A stretch of DNA of 64,000 bases from DATBLE01 sp046734335 (GTDB lineage Bacteria; Actinomycetota; Thermoleophilia; Gaiellales; Gaiellaceae), in the NCBI GenBank assembly GCA_046734335.1, contig JBKPRA010000053.1, forward strand, positions 83,076 to 147,075, given 5' to 3'. The notes under the pieces are model-generated. The model had not been told where the DNA came from, made no database searches, and was given only the letters and a program-made list of their open reading frames with translations. Shown here one piece after another: positions 31,473-40,808 of this stretch; the stretch's first letter is position 1, and each line of letters starts with the position of its first letter. Made by a program: the position numbers and the translations under genes.

Positions 31473-32354
31473 TCAGGTCGCCCGCCGCAGCTGCTCGTCG
31501 AGTCCGATCGGCTGGATGCCGAACGCCTCCCGTGCGGGCTCGGGGTCGCCGACGTTGTCGCCTTCCTCCAGCATGGTCAGCTGGTCGCGGGTCAGCGGTG
31601 CACGGGGCAGGCGCTCGATCACCGTGGCCCCAGCGCGTGCCAGCGCGATCGGCAGGTGGACCTGCCCTCGATGCTTGCCCAGCGTCCGCGCGATCCGCTC
31701 GTACAGCTCATTCCAGGTCACCCGCTCGGGCCCGACGAGGTCGAACGTCCGGTTCGCCGCCGGCAGGCCGATGGCCGCCGCGAAGAACGCCGCCACGTCC
31801 TCGACCCAGATCGGCTGGAGCTGCCGCTCGCCGCTTCCCAGGACCGGCGTGACCGGCGACCAGCGGACCTGCCGGACGAAGGTCGGCAGCACGCCGCCGT
31901 CGCGGCCGAAGACGAAGCTTGGACGAAAGATCACGTGCTCGAGGCCCGACTCGCGGACGGCTTCCTCCATCGCCCACTTGGCCCCGTAGTAGGGGACGAG
32001 CGTCCTGGTCTGCTCCGAGACGCCGAGGGCGCTCATCAGCACGAAACGGCGCACGTCTGCCGCCTTCGCCGCGGCGACCACGTTCTGCGTCCCCCCGGTC
32101 ATCACGCGGTCGAAGTCCGCCCGGCTGCCGGCGATGATCGCGACCAGGTGGACGGCTGCCTCGCAGCCCTCAGCGGCCCGCCGCACGCTCGCGGCGTCGG
32201 TGACGTCTCCCTGCACGACCTCGCAACCCCACGTCTTCAGCGTCCCGGCGTGGCCGGGCTTGCGGACGAGACAGCGCACGTCGAGCTCCTGGGCGCGTAG
32301 CGCGTGGACGACCTTCGGCCCGACGAACCCGGTTCCGCCCGTGACCAGGATCAC
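31473..32354 (-). CDS. NAD(P)-binding NDUFA9/NmrA-like reductase
   Basis: A 293-residue atypical short-chain dehydrogenase. The nucleotide loop is LVTGGTGFVGPKVV (about 3-16), then LVRKPG and VVQGDVTDAASV; the active-site Tyr-Lys appears as YYGAKWAMEEAV. The C-terminal half reads FRPSFVFGRDGGVLP and IWVEDVAAFFAAAI, as in complex I NDUFA9-like proteins and NmrA-like sugar epimerases. Its substrate is unknown. GTG 32354 overlaps the dcd stop (GTGA), so it is co-translated with dcd. Confidence 0.82.
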   Translation of the reverse strand: MILVTGGTGFVGPKVVHALRAQELDVRCLVRKPGHAGTLKTWGCEVVQGDVTDAASVRRAAEGCEAAVHLVAIIAGSRADFDRVMTGGTQNVVAAAKAADVRRFVLMSALGVSEQTRTLVPYYGAKWAMEEAVRESGLEHVIFRPSFVFGRDGGVLPTFVRQVRWSPVTPVLGSGERQLQPIWVEDVAAFFAAAIGLPAANRTFDLVGPERVTWNELYERIARTLGKHRGQVHLPIALARAGATVIERLPRAPLTRDQLTMLEEGDNVGDPEPAREAFGIQPIGLDEQLRRAT

Positions 32355-32914
32355 GTCTGGAAATTGCGCCAGTAGCGGCTCGGCGTCGGTCCCTGCTGGC
32401 CCTGGTACTTCGAGCCGAGACTGTCGCTGCCGTACGGGTTCAGCGAGGGTTCGGTCATCTGCACGAACGAGAGCTGCCCGATCTTCATCCCGGGATAGAT
32501 CGTGATCGGCAGGTTGGCGACGTTCGAGAGCTCGAGCGTCACGTTGCCGTCCCAGCCGGGGTCGATGAACCCCGCGGTCGAATGGATCAGCAACCCGAGC
32601 CGGCCCAGCGACGACTTCCCGTCGAGTCTGGCCACCACGTCGTCCGGCAGCTTGATTCGCTCCAGGGTCGAGCCGAGCACGAACTCGCCCGGGTGGAGGA
32701 TGAACGGGTCGCCGTCTACCTTCACCAGCTCGGTCAAGTCCTCCTGCTCTTGCTTCACGTCGATGAACGGATACCGCGAGTTGCGGAAGACGCGGAAGTA
32801 GCGGTCGACGCGGACGTCTACGCTGGACGGCTGGAGCAGTCCGGGGTCGTAGGGGTCGATCTCGATGCGGCCCTCGGCGAGCAGCCGCTCGATCGTGCGG
32901 TCGGAGAGGACCAC
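32351..32914 (-). CDS. dcd: dCTP deaminase, probably the bifunctional dUMP-forming type
   Basis: A 187-residue trimeric deaminase. The active-site block is DGKSSLGRLGLLIHSTAGFIDPGW, followed by NLPITIYPGMKIGQL and GSKYQGQQGPTPSRYW. The HSTAGFIDPG wording is that of mycobacterial and archaeal bifunctional dCTP deaminase/dUTPases rather than the E. coli monofunctional enzyme, so it probably converts dCTP straight to dUMP for thymidylate synthesis. TAGAAT (32927-32922) ends 7 bases before GTG 32914, indicating a leaderless start. Confidence 0.93.
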   Translation of the reverse strand: MVLSDRTIERLLAEGRIEIDPYDPGLLQPSSVDVRVDRYFRVFRNSRYPFIDVKQEQEDLTELVKVDGDPFILHPGEFVLGSTLERIKLPDDVVARLDGKSSLGRLGLLIHSTAGFIDPGWDGNVTLELSNVANLPITIYPGMKIGQLSFVQMTEPSLNPYGSDSLGSKYQGQQGPTPSRYWRNFQT

Positions 32915-32921
32915 TCCGCCG

Positions 32922-32997
32922 ATTCTATGTCGGCGGCGCAGTCCTTCTCCTTGCCGGCCACCAGCGAGTGTGCCCGATCCGGCGCCTGAGCTATCGT
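32922..32997. promoter_or_regulatory. Divergent leaderless promoters of dcd and the class III aminotransferase
   Basis: On the minus strand, TAGAAT (32927-32922) lies 7 bases before the dcd GTG. On the plus strand, TATCGT (32992-32997) lies 7 bases before ATG 33005. Neither has a Shine-Dalgarno sequence in the gap. Confidence 0.5.
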
Positions 32998-33004
32998 GAT
33001 CGCA

Positions 33005-34327
33005 ATGGCGGCGACCCGGTCGATCGAGCTCCGCACGGAGCTTCCGGGGCCGCGTTCCCGGGCGATCCTCGAGCGCAAAAACCGGGTGGTCGCGGCGGCG
33101 CTGGGCGCCACCTTCCCGATCGTGGCCGCGTCGGCGCAGGGTGCGCTACTCACCGACGTCGACGGCAACACCTTCGTCGACTTCACCGGCGGCGTGGGCT
33201 GCCTGAACGTCGGTCACTCCCACCCGCAGGTGGTCGCCGCCGCGCAGGAGCAGCTCACGCGGTTCGCTCATACCGACTTCACGATCGTCCCGTACGAGCC
33301 GTACGTCGAGCTGGCCGAGCGTCTGCTGGAGCCGTCACCCTTTTCCGGGCCGGCGAAGGCCGCGTTCTTCAACGCCGGCACCGAGGCGGTCGAGAACGCC
33401 GTCAAGTTCGCACGCGCGTACACAAAACGTCCCGCGGTGATCGCGTTCGAGGGCGGCTTCCACGGTCGAACGCTGCTCTCGCTGTCCCTGACATCCAAGA
33501 CGCATCCGTACAAGGCCGGCCTGGGACCGTTTTCGGCCGAGGTCTACCGCGTCCCGTTCGCGAACGACTACCGAGGGCCGGGCGCAGGCGAGGCGCTCGA
33601 GGCGCTGGAGCGCGCGCTCGTCACCCAGGTCGCGGCCGAGACGGTGGCGGCGATCGTGGTCGAGCCGGTGCAGGGAGAGGGCGGCTTCGTCGTCGCGCCG
33701 CAGGAGTTCATGGAGGGAATCCGCCGGATCTGCGACGACAACGGCATCGTCATGGTCGTCGACGAGGTGCAGACCGGTTTCGGCCGGACGGGGAAGCTCT
33801 TCGCGATCGAACACTACGGGGTCGAGGCCGACCTGATCACCGTCGCGAAGTCGATTGCGGCAGGGCTGCCCCTATCCGGCGTCCTCGGGCGCGCGGAGAT
33901 CATGGACGCTCCGGGGCCGAACGCGGTCGGCGGCACGTACGTCGGCAATCCCGTTGCGCAGGCCGCCGCCCTCGCCGTGCTCGACGTCTTCGACGACGAA
34001 CGCGTCCTCGAGCGTGCTGCGGCGGTCGGCGAGACGATCCGGGGCTGCATGCTGGGCTGGCAGGAACGGTACGAAGAGATCGGCGATGTCCGGGGACTCG
34101 GCGCGATGCTGGCCGTCGAGCTCGTCCACGACCGCGAGTCGAGGGACCCCGCGCCCGAGCTGGTCTCCGCCGTCTGCGACCAGGCCTTCCGCAGCGGCTT
34201 GTTGCTGCTCGCAGCCGGGACCTACTCCAACGTCGTCCGCGTGCTTGTCCCGCTGACGATCGGAGATGCGGAGTTGGCGGAGGCGCTCGGGGTCTGGGAG
34301 CAGGCACTCGAGCGCGTCCTCGGCTAG
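33005..34327 (+). CDS. Class III aminotransferase, 4-aminobutyrate aminotransferase-like
   Basis: A 440-residue PLP enzyme. The PLP lysine lies in TVAKSIAAGLPLSG; other class III marks are FFNAGTEAVENAVKFAR, AFEGGFHGRTL, VVEPVQGEGGFV and VVDEVQTGFGRTG. The wording is close to GabT, which transfers the amino group of GABA to 2-oxoglutarate, but related enzymes use ornithine, acetylornithine or beta-alanine. ATG 33005 is preferred over GTG 32996 because a -10 box lies 7 bases upstream. No succinate-semialdehyde dehydrogenase gene is adjacent, so GABA use is not proven. Confidence 0.85.
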   Translation: MAATRSIELRTELPGPRSRAILERKNRVVAAALGATFPIVAASAQGALLTDVDGNTFVDFTGGVGCLNVGHSHPQVVAAAQEQLTRFAHTDFTIVPYEPYVELAERLLEPSPFSGPAKAAFFNAGTEAVENAVKFARAYTKRPAVIAFEGGFHGRTLLSLSLTSKTHPYKAGLGPFSAEVYRVPFANDYRGPGAGEALEALERALVTQVAAETVAAIVVEPVQGEGGFVVAPQEFMEGIRRICDDNGIVMVVDEVQTGFGRTGKLFAIEHYGVEADLITVAKSIAAGLPLSGVLGRAEIMDAPGPNAVGGTYVGNPVAQAAALAVLDVFDDERVLERAAAVGETIRGCMLGWQERYEEIGDVRGLGAMLAVELVHDRESRDPAPELVSAVCDQAFRSGLLLLAAGTYSNVVRVLVPLTIGDAELAEALGVWEQALERVLG

Positions 34328-34377
34328 CGCTGCGGGCATCGGCGCGTAGTCGCGCCGCCGCAGGGAAAATCTCCGGA

Positions 34378-35817
34378 ATGGTCGGCGAGTTGGTCGCGGA
34401 GCGGTACGAGCTCGAGGAGCTCGTCGGCACCGGCGGCATGTCCAGCGTGTACCGCGCGCGCGACCGGCTGCTCGAGCGCCAGGTCGCGATCAAGATCCTG
34501 CACGAGCACTACTCGCGCGACGACGACTACGTCGAGCGGTTCCGGCGTGAGGCGCGGGCGGCGGCGAAGCTCTCCCATCCGAACATCGTCACAGTGATCG
34601 ACCGCGGCGAGGCCGACGGCCGTCAGTTCATCGTCTTCGAGTACGTCGACGGCGAAAATCTCAAGCAGCTGGTCGCGGGCAAGGGGCGGCTGCCGGTGCG
34701 CGACGCGCTCGAGCTCGGGATCCAGATCGGCCGAGCGCTCGCCTTTGCCCACGCCCAGGGGCTCGTCCACCGGGACGTGAAGCCGCAGAACGTCCTGATT
34801 CGGGGCGGAGACGCAAAGGTGACCGACTTCGGGATCGCCCGGTCGCTGGACGTGCCGGTTGGCCTCACGCAGACCGGGACGGTGCTCGGGACGAGCGAGT
34901 ACATCTCGCCCGAGCAGGCGACCGGCAGGCAGGTCGATGCCCGTACCGACATCTACTCGCTCGGCGCGGTCCTCTACGAGCTGCTCGCCGGACAGCCGCC
35001 GTACACGGGCGACAGCTTCGTCGCGGTCGCCATGCGGCACGTGAACGACCCGGTGCCGAGCGTCACGGCTGCGCGGCCCGACGTGCCGCTTCGGGTCGAC
35101 GCCGCGTTGCGCCGAGCCATGGCGAAGGACCCGGACGACCGCTTCCAGACGATGGACGAGCTCGTCGCCGAGCTCTCGGCCTGCCTCGGGGGCCTGGGCG
35201 ACCTCGATGACGACAGGACGGTGATCGTCGCGCCCCCGGTCGAGCCGCGAGCGAGGCCGCGCCGCCGCCGGCGCCGCTGGTCACCGCTCGTGGTGCTGCT
35301 GGTCGCCGTGGCAGCCGTGGCCGTCGCCGTCGGCGCCTATTACGGCGTGCGTCGAACCGACTCCGACGATGGGGGTGGGAACGGGTCGGGTGGCCCGCGC
35401 GTGCACCTCGTCGCGTCGAACGCCTACGACCCTCAGGGCGACGGCCAGGAGCACGACGAGGAGGTTGCAAATGCAACCGACGGCAACATCGCCACGTTCT
35501 GGGAGACCGAGGACTACCGCGGCAGCGTCACGTTCGGCAACCTGAAGGACGGGGTCGGGATCGTCTTCGACGCCGGCCGCGCGGTGAAGCTCGGCTCCCT
35601 CACGGTCGTGTCCGACACGCCGGGCTACGTCGCGAGGGTCGAGGCCGGCCCGTCGTCCACGAGCGGCTTCACCACGGTCTCGCAGTCACAGACCGTCGGC
35701 CGGAGGACGTCGTTTCGGCTCTCGGTCGATCCGGCGCGGCGGTACTACCTCCTGTGGATCACACGGCTCGCGCCCGGATACCCGCGCACGCACGTCAACG
35801 AGGTGACGGCGGGCTGA
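34378..35817 (+). CDS. Membrane Ser/Thr protein kinase with discoidin-like outer domain
   Basis: A 479-residue kinase. Gly loop GTGGMSSVY, ATP lysine K39, catalytic H131-R132-D133 and D150-F-G are intact, so it should be active. A basic Pro-rich linker leads to one membrane helix (302-323). The outer domain (about 345-479: ASNAYDPQGDGQEHDEEVAN, DGNIATFWETEDYRG, LWITRLAP) resembles the galactose-binding/F5-8C-like ectodomain of mycobacterial MviN. It may sense cell-wall or carbohydrate ligands. It lies beside cell-wall genes but is transcribed away from them, followed by the cNMP-binding protein. Confidence 0.85.
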   Translation: MVGELVAERYELEELVGTGGMSSVYRARDRLLERQVAIKILHEHYSRDDDYVERFRREARAAAKLSHPNIVTVIDRGEADGRQFIVFEYVDGENLKQLVAGKGRLPVRDALELGIQIGRALAFAHAQGLVHRDVKPQNVLIRGGDAKVTDFGIARSLDVPVGLTQTGTVLGTSEYISPEQATGRQVDARTDIYSLGAVLYELLAGQPPYTGDSFVAVAMRHVNDPVPSVTAARPDVPLRVDAALRRAMAKDPDDRFQTMDELVAELSACLGGLGDLDDDRTVIVAPPVEPRARPRRRRRRWSPLVVLLVAVAAVAVAVGAYYGVRRTDSDDGGGNGSGGPRVHLVASNAYDPQGDGQEHDEEVANATDGNIATFWETEDYRGSVTFGNLKDGVGIVFDAGRAVKLGSLTVVSDTPGYVARVEAGPSSTSGFTTVSQSQTVGRRTSFRLSVDPARRYYLLWITRLAPGYPRTHVNEVTAG

Positions 35818-35844
35818 TTCGGAAGTAGACTCGCCCGGATCGGG

Positions 35845-36252
35845 ATGAAATCGGATCCGAAGATCGCCGCGATGGAGCAAGTACCGCTGTTCGCACGGTG
35901 CTCGAAGAAGGAGCTGGCGAGTATTGCGAGCCTGGCCGACGAGGTCGATCTTCCGGCCGGGAAGGTGCTCACCTCCGAGGGCGATCGCGGCCGGGAGTTC
36001 TTCGTGCTGCTGGAGGGCAGCGCCGCGGTTCGCCACGACGGCCAGGACCTGCCGCCGCTCGGCGCCGGCGACTTCTTCGGCGAGATTGCGCTCGTCACGG
36101 ACAAGGCGCGGACCGCGACCGTGACGACGACGAGCCCGATGCGGGCGCTCGTGATCACCGACCGTGCATTTCGGGAGCTCCTGCGCAACTCGCCGGAGAT
36201 CCAGGGCAAGGTGCTGGCCGCCGTTGCCGACCGCCTCGCCGCAACACTCTGA
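35845..36252 (+). CDS. Cyclic-nucleotide-binding-domain protein
   Basis: A 135-residue protein consisting of a single CRP/EPAC-type cNMP-binding domain (VPLFARCSKKELASIASLAD, GDRGREFFVLLEGSAAV, GAGDFFGEIALVTDKARTAT). The phosphate-binding cassette FFGEIALVTDKARTA is well kept. There is no DNA-binding domain, so it is not a transcription factor by itself and may be a small sensor or adaptor. It follows the kinase gene after 27 bases, with a TAGACT box 13 bases before its ATG. Confidence 0.85.
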   Translation: MKSDPKIAAMEQVPLFARCSKKELASIASLADEVDLPAGKVLTSEGDRGREFFVLLEGSAAVRHDGQDLPPLGAGDFFGEIALVTDKARTATVTTTSPMRALVITDRAFRELLRNSPEIQGKVLAAVADRLAATL

Positions 36253-36259
36253 CCCTCGC

Positions 36260-37300
36260 CTAGTAGCTGAGCTTCGATCTGCGCTCGTGCCGCTCGAGCG
36301 CCAGGTCGACCAACCGGTCGAGCAACTCGGCGTACGGGATCCCCGACGCCTCGAAGAGCTCGGCGTAGACGCTGGTCGAGGTGAAGCCCGGGATCGTGTT
36401 CAGCTCGTTGACCAGCACCTCGCCGTCGCCCGTGACGAAGCAGTCGACCCGCGCCATCCCCTCACACTCGGTTGCGACGAAGGCCTGCACGGCCAGCTGC
36501 TGCACCCGGGTGGTCTGATCCGGCGTGATCCGGGCGGGGACTACCAAATCCATCTCGCCTTCCTCGTACTTCGCTTCGTAGTCGTACCACTCGTTGTGGG
36601 TGACGGCGATCTCACCGACGAGCGACGCAAACGGCTCGCGGTTCCCCAGCACGCCGACCTCGACCTCGACCCCGGAGACGAACTCCTCGACCAGGACCTT
36701 CTCGTCGTGGCGGAAGGCGAGCTCGACCGCGGCCCGGAGCTCTTCGGCGTCGTGCGCCTTCGAGATGCCGACCGACGAGCCGAGCCGCGCCGGCTTGACG
36801 AACACCGGGTAGCCGAAGGGGGTCTGTGGCGCGTCGCCGTTTCTGAGCGTCACGTTGCGGGTGACCGGGATGCCCTGGTCGCGCATGATCGCCTTGAACA
36901 GGTCCTTGTCCATGCATACGGCCGACGCGGCGTGGTCGGCGCCGACGTACGGGACGCCTGCCATCTCCAGCAGCCCCTGTAGCCGACCGTCCTCGCCAAA
37001 TGGGCCGTGCAGGATCGGCAGCACGACCTCCACACCGGCCAGGGTGGTCGCCACCTCCCCCGACGCGACCGGAACGGGCAGTTGTGGCGTATCCCCGGCA
37101 CGGGACGCGCCGGGACCCAGCGCTTGCGGGACGGGTCCGGAGGGGAGGGCCCAGCGGCCGTCCTGGCCGATCTCCAGCGTGACCACCTCGTAGCGCTTCG
37201 GGTCGAGGGCTTCGATCACCGAGCGGGCCGAGGCGAGCGAGATCTCGTGCTCGGATGAGCGCCCGCCCATCAGCACCGCGACCCGCCGACGGGCGCTCAC
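36260..37300 (-). CDS. ddl: D-alanine--D-alanine ligase
   Basis: A 346-residue ATP-grasp enzyme. Blocks seen are VLMGGRSSEHEISLASA at the N-terminus, LHGPFGEDGRLQGLLEMAGV, VFVKPARLGSSVGISKA (ATP/serine loop) and FVTGDGEVLVNELNTIPGFT (metal ligands, near the end). It makes the D-Ala-D-Ala dipeptide of peptidoglycan. GTG 37300 overlaps the stop of the PASTA kinase gene (GTGA), placing it as the last gene of the large cell-wall operon. This is an unusual but logical partner for a PASTA kinase. Confidence 0.96.
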   Translation of the reverse strand: MSARRRVAVLMGGRSSEHEISLASARSVIEALDPKRYEVVTLEIGQDGRWALPSGPVPQALGPGASRAGDTPQLPVPVASGEVATTLAGVEVVLPILHGPFGEDGRLQGLLEMAGVPYVGADHAASAVCMDKDLFKAIMRDQGIPVTRNVTLRNGDAPQTPFGYPVFVKPARLGSSVGISKAHDAEELRAAVELAFRHDEKVLVEEFVSGVEVEVGVLGNREPFASLVGEIAVTHNEWYDYEAKYEEGEMDLVVPARITPDQTTRVQQLAVQAFVATECEGMARVDCFVTGDGEVLVNELNTIPGFTSTSVYAELFEASGIPYAELLDRLVDLALERHERRSKLSY

Positions 37301-39306
37301 GGGACGGGGGGCGTGCCGAGCGTTGTCGTGTCGGTCGAGGTCGTGTCCGTCGGCTCGGTGGTGGTGGCCGGCTCGGTCGTCGTGGTCGGCGGCGGAACGT
37401 AGCGGCCGACCGTGATCGTCACAGTCGAGCCCGGTGGGGCCGAGGTGCCGGCACCGGGGGTCTGGAACAGGACGACGCCGTCCAGCGACGGGTCCTGGAC
37501 GTCGCTCGTGTCCACCACCACCTTGAAGCCGGAGTTGCGCAGCGTGGCGATGGCGTCCGCGCGCGAGAAGCTCCCCACCTCGGGTACCACGAGGTCCTTT
37601 GGCCCCTTGGAGACGTACAGGGTGACGGTCGAGCCTTTCGGCGCAAGGCTGTTCGCAGGCGGATCCTGCTGCACGACCGTGTCCCTTGGATCATTCGACT
37701 CCACGTCTCTGCGTGCGACCGCGAAGCCGGCGCCCTGGAGCTGCCCGGCCGCCTGCTCGTACGGAACGCCGACGACCGGTGGGATGGCAACCGGCTTCGG
37801 CCCCTGCGAGACGTTGATCCGCACCTTCGTGCCTTTGACGACGCGGGTTCCAGAGGCCGGGTCCTGGCCGGTGACCGTTCCGGTCTCCTTGTCGGAGTTG
37901 ATGTCGTGGACGTCGGCCTTCAGCCCTCGTTCCGTGATCGCGGCGACCGCGTCGGTTGCCTGATCGCCCACCACGCCGGGCACGTCGACCTTCGGCAGGC
38001 CGGTCGAAACGACGATCGTCACCGGGTTGCCCTTGTCCGTCCTCGTTCCGGCGGACGGGTCCTGGGAGATGACGAAGGTCTCGGCCACCATGTCGTCCGG
38101 CCTTCGGATGATGTGAGCAGAGAGCCCAGCCTCCCGGATCTTGTCGACCGCGTTCACCTCCTTGATCCCCTCCACGAAGGGGACCGCGACGGGCTTCGTC
38201 GCTTCGAGCTGGTCCTGCACCTTCGTGTAGACGTACCAGCCTCCTGCGACCGCAGCCGCGATCAGCAGCGCGGCGAGGAGCCACGGCCAGAACGAGCGCC
38301 GTCGACGCGGTTCCTCGTACTCGTAGAAGCCGGTCGGCGGGCCGTAGGCGGGAGGGTGGGCGGCGCCGGGAGGCCGGCGCACCACCTCGGTCGGAGCGGA
38401 CGCGATCGTGGTCGCCGCGCCGACGCCCCGGAGAACGTGCGTGGCCGCCTCCTCGGTCTCCGGTGCGACGGCCTGGCCGCGCGCGGCACGCGCGAGGTCG
38501 GCGTCCATCTCCTCGGCTGTCTGGTAGCGGTCCTCCGGCCGCTTCGCGAGCGCCCGCAAGACGATCGAGTCGAGCTCGTGCGGCACTTCGGGCCGTTTCT
38601 CGGACGGTGGCTCGGGAGTGGCCGACAGGTGCTTCATCGCGATCTCGAGCGGCGTGTCGCCGGTGAACGGGACCGACCCGGTCAGCATCTCGTAGAGCAC
38701 GACCCCGACCGAGTAGATGTCCGACGTGGGCCCGACCGGCGCTCCCTTGGCCTGCTCGGGTGAGAGGTACTGCGCCGTGCCGATGATCGAACCGGTCTCG
38801 GTCATCTGGCTCGTCCCGGCCCGGGCAATGCCGAAGTCCATCACCTTGATCCGGCCGTCCGGCCCGACTGCGACGTTGTGCGGCTTGATGTCGCGGTGCA
38901 CGACGCCGTGCCGGTGCGCGAAGCCGAGCGCGGCGAGGATCTGGCGCGCGTAGTCGATCGCGACCGGGATCGGGGTAGGGCCGCGCGCGACCAGGAGCTC
39001 CTTGAGGGTGCGCCCCTCCAGGTACTCCATGGCGATGTAGTACGTGCCCTCCGCCTGGCCGCGGTCGTAGATCGAGACGACGTTCGGATGTGAGAGCCCG
39101 GCCGCGTTCTTGGCCTCCCGCCGGAAGCGCTCGACGAACTGCTCGTCCTGCGCGTGGCGGTCGTCGAGCATCTTGATCGCGACGCGCCGGCCGAGCTCCT
39201 GGTCCTCCGCCAGGTAGACGTTCGCCATACCGCCGGTACCCAGCTTGCGGACGACCTTGTAGCGGCCGTCGAAGACCTGGTCGATGAGGGTGTCGGGGCC
39301 CGCCAT
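37297..39306 (-). CDS. pknB: PASTA-domain Ser/Thr protein kinase (PknB)
   Basis: A 669-residue kinase. The N-terminal catalytic domain (about 14-275) has GTGGMANVY, K45, H137-R138-D139 and D157-F-G. A cytoplasmic linker and one membrane helix (about 340-360) lead to four PASTA repeats (about 372-643; each with a P-x-V-x-G-x-x...A pattern), then a Thr/Pro-rich tail. PASTA repeats bind muropeptides or lipid II, so the kinase couples wall status to growth. It sits between pbpA and ddl with the PstP-type phosphatase upstream, the standard actinobacterial set. Confidence 0.96.
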   Translation of the reverse strand: MAGPDTLIDQVFDGRYKVVRKLGTGGMANVYLAEDQELGRRVAIKMLDDRHAQDEQFVERFRREAKNAAGLSHPNVVSIYDRGQAEGTYYIAMEYLEGRTLKELLVARGPTPIPVAIDYARQILAALGFAHRHGVVHRDIKPHNVAVGPDGRIKVMDFGIARAGTSQMTETGSIIGTAQYLSPEQAKGAPVGPTSDIYSVGVVLYEMLTGSVPFTGDTPLEIAMKHLSATPEPPSEKRPEVPHELDSIVLRALAKRPEDRYQTAEEMDADLARAARGQAVAPETEEAATHVLRGVGAATTIASAPTEVVRRPPGAAHPPAYGPPTGFYEYEEPRRRRSFWPWLLAALLIAAAVAGGWYVYTKVQDQLEATKPVAVPFVEGIKEVNAVDKIREAGLSAHIIRRPDDMVAETFVISQDPSAGTRTDKGNPVTIVVSTGLPKVDVPGVVGDQATDAVAAITERGLKADVHDINSDKETGTVTGQDPASGTRVVKGTKVRINVSQGPKPVAIPPVVGVPYEQAAGQLQGAGFAVARRDVESNDPRDTVVQQDPPANSLAPKGSTVTLYVSKGPKDLVVPEVGSFSRADAIATLRNSGFKVVVDTSDVQDPSLDGVVLFQTPGAGTSAPPGSTVTITVGRYVPPPTTTTEPATTTEPTDTTSTDTTTLGTPPVP

Positions 39307-39319
39307 CCTCGGCTACAGG

Positions 39320-40804
39320 TTAAGGACGCCGCCGGAGCAAGGTTTCCATGACCGTCTTCGCGATCGGCGCCGCCGTCTGGCCGCCGACGCCGTGCTGGTT
39401 TTCCAGAAAGACCGAGATCGCGACCCGCGGCGCGTCGGCCGGCGCGAACGCGATGAACGAGGTCGTGTTCACGCCGGGCGCGCCGGTCTCGGCCGTGCCG
39501 GTCTTGCCCGCCACCGCCACCCCGGAGATCTGCGCGTTGGTGCCGGTGCCGCCGCTCACGACGGACTCCATCATCTTCGTCAGCTCGTTCGCGGTCTGCG
39601 CCGAGATCGGCCGCGAGTAGACCTTCGGTTTGTGACGGACGATCGTCGAGCCGTTCGGGGCGGTGATCTTCTGGACCACGTAGGGCTGCATGACGACTCC
39701 GTCGTTCGCGATCCCCGCCGCCACCATCGCCATCTGCAGCGGCGTGACCTGCAGCCGCTCCTGCCCGAATGCAAGTCGCCCCGGGTCGACCTGGTTGGGG
39801 TCCCGCGGCCGGAAGAGACGTCCCTTGCTGTAGAGGCCGCTCGGGGAGCGCTCGCTCGAGGGCGTCTCCAGCGGCGGATCGTCGTAAAACCCGAACTTGC
39901 GCGCGTAGTCGAGGACGGTCAGCGGTCCGATCGTCTTGCCGATCTCGCAGAAGACCGCGTTGATCGAGTGCTGGAGTGCGGTCGTAAAGCTGACGCGGCC
40001 GAAGACCTCCGGCCCGTCCTGGTCCGCGAAGTTCGACACTTTCTTGCCGTACTCGGTGCAGTAGCCGGGGTCGACGAAGCTGGAGTCCGGCGTGAACCTG
40101 CCGGAGTCGAGCGCGGCCGCGGCGGTGATCACCTTGAAGGTCGAGCCCGGCGTGTACAGGCCTGCCGTCGCGCGATTGATCAGCGGCGCACCGGGTGAGC
40201 ACTTCACGTTCCTCGCGCGGCGAGCGATCTCGCCGAAGTGCCGCTCGACGAGGTTCGGGTCGTAGGACGGCGACGAGGCCATTACCAGCACGGCACCGGT
40301 ACGCGGGTCGAGCGCGACCACCGCGCCGCAGTTTCCGTCGAGGGCGTCCAGCGCGGCCTGTTGTGCCTTCGAGTCGATCGTGAGCACGAGGTTGTTCCCG
40401 GTGACGGTGGTGCCCTTGAGGCTGTCCAGCGTTCGGCGCAAGACCGTGTTCAGGTGCGAGTTCGAGGCGGTGAGGTAGTCGTCCTGCGAGCGCTCGAGGC
40501 CGGCCCGCGAGCGCGACTGCGTCGAGTAGCCGACCACCTGGGCGGCGAGCGGGCCGCTCGGGTAGCGGCGGAAGTAGTAGGTCTGCCCGTCCGCCTTCTG
40601 CGCGCGGCGGGCGGCCAGCAGCTTGCCGTCGGCAGAGTAGATCAGCCCGCGTCGGATCTTGAACTGCGCGACCCGTAGGATCGCGTTGTCCTGACGCGCG
40701 GCCAGTCCCGGCGGCGCCCACGTCTGCCAGTAGGTGGTGGCGACCACAAGCGCTGCCAGAAGTCCTAGAGCGACGACGGCGAGGCGGGTGATCTGCCTGT
40801 TCAC
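39320..40804 (-). CDS. pbpA: Class B-like penicillin-binding protein (PbpA)
   Basis: A 494-residue transpeptidase. One N-terminal membrane helix (about 7-24), a dimerisation region, then the penicillin-binding domain with S221-T-F-K224, the SxN motif in LQHSINAVF and KTGTAETG. It cross-links peptidoglycan. GTG 40804 comes 4 bases after the rodA/ftsW stop, and the pair is a typical SEDS glycosyltransferase plus PBP unit. No FtsI-type PASTA tail is present. Confidence 0.95.
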   Translation of the reverse strand: MNRQITRLAVVALGLLAALVVATTYWQTWAPPGLAARQDNAILRVAQFKIRRGLIYSADGKLLAARRAQKADGQTYYFRRYPSGPLAAQVVGYSTQSRSRAGLERSQDDYLTASNSHLNTVLRRTLDSLKGTTVTGNNLVLTIDSKAQQAALDALDGNCGAVVALDPRTGAVLVMASSPSYDPNLVERHFGEIARRARNVKCSPGAPLINRATAGLYTPGSTFKVITAAAALDSGRFTPDSSFVDPGYCTEYGKKVSNFADQDGPEVFGRVSFTTALQHSINAVFCEIGKTIGPLTVLDYARKFGFYDDPPLETPSSERSPSGLYSKGRLFRPRDPNQVDPGRLAFGQERLQVTPLQMAMVAAGIANDGVVMQPYVVQKITAPNGSTIVRHKPKVYSRPISAQTANELTKMMESVVSGGTGTNAQISGVAVAGKTGTAETGAPGVNTTSFIAFAPADAPRVAISVFLENQHGVGGQTAAPIAKTVMETLLRRRP

Positions 40805-40808
40805 GCGC

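Noticed and set aside
34021..34378. Frame fusion between the class III aminotransferase and the kinase
   Set aside because: The long open frame upstream of the kinase is a shadow of the aminotransferase; the kinase homology begins cleanly at ATG 34378.
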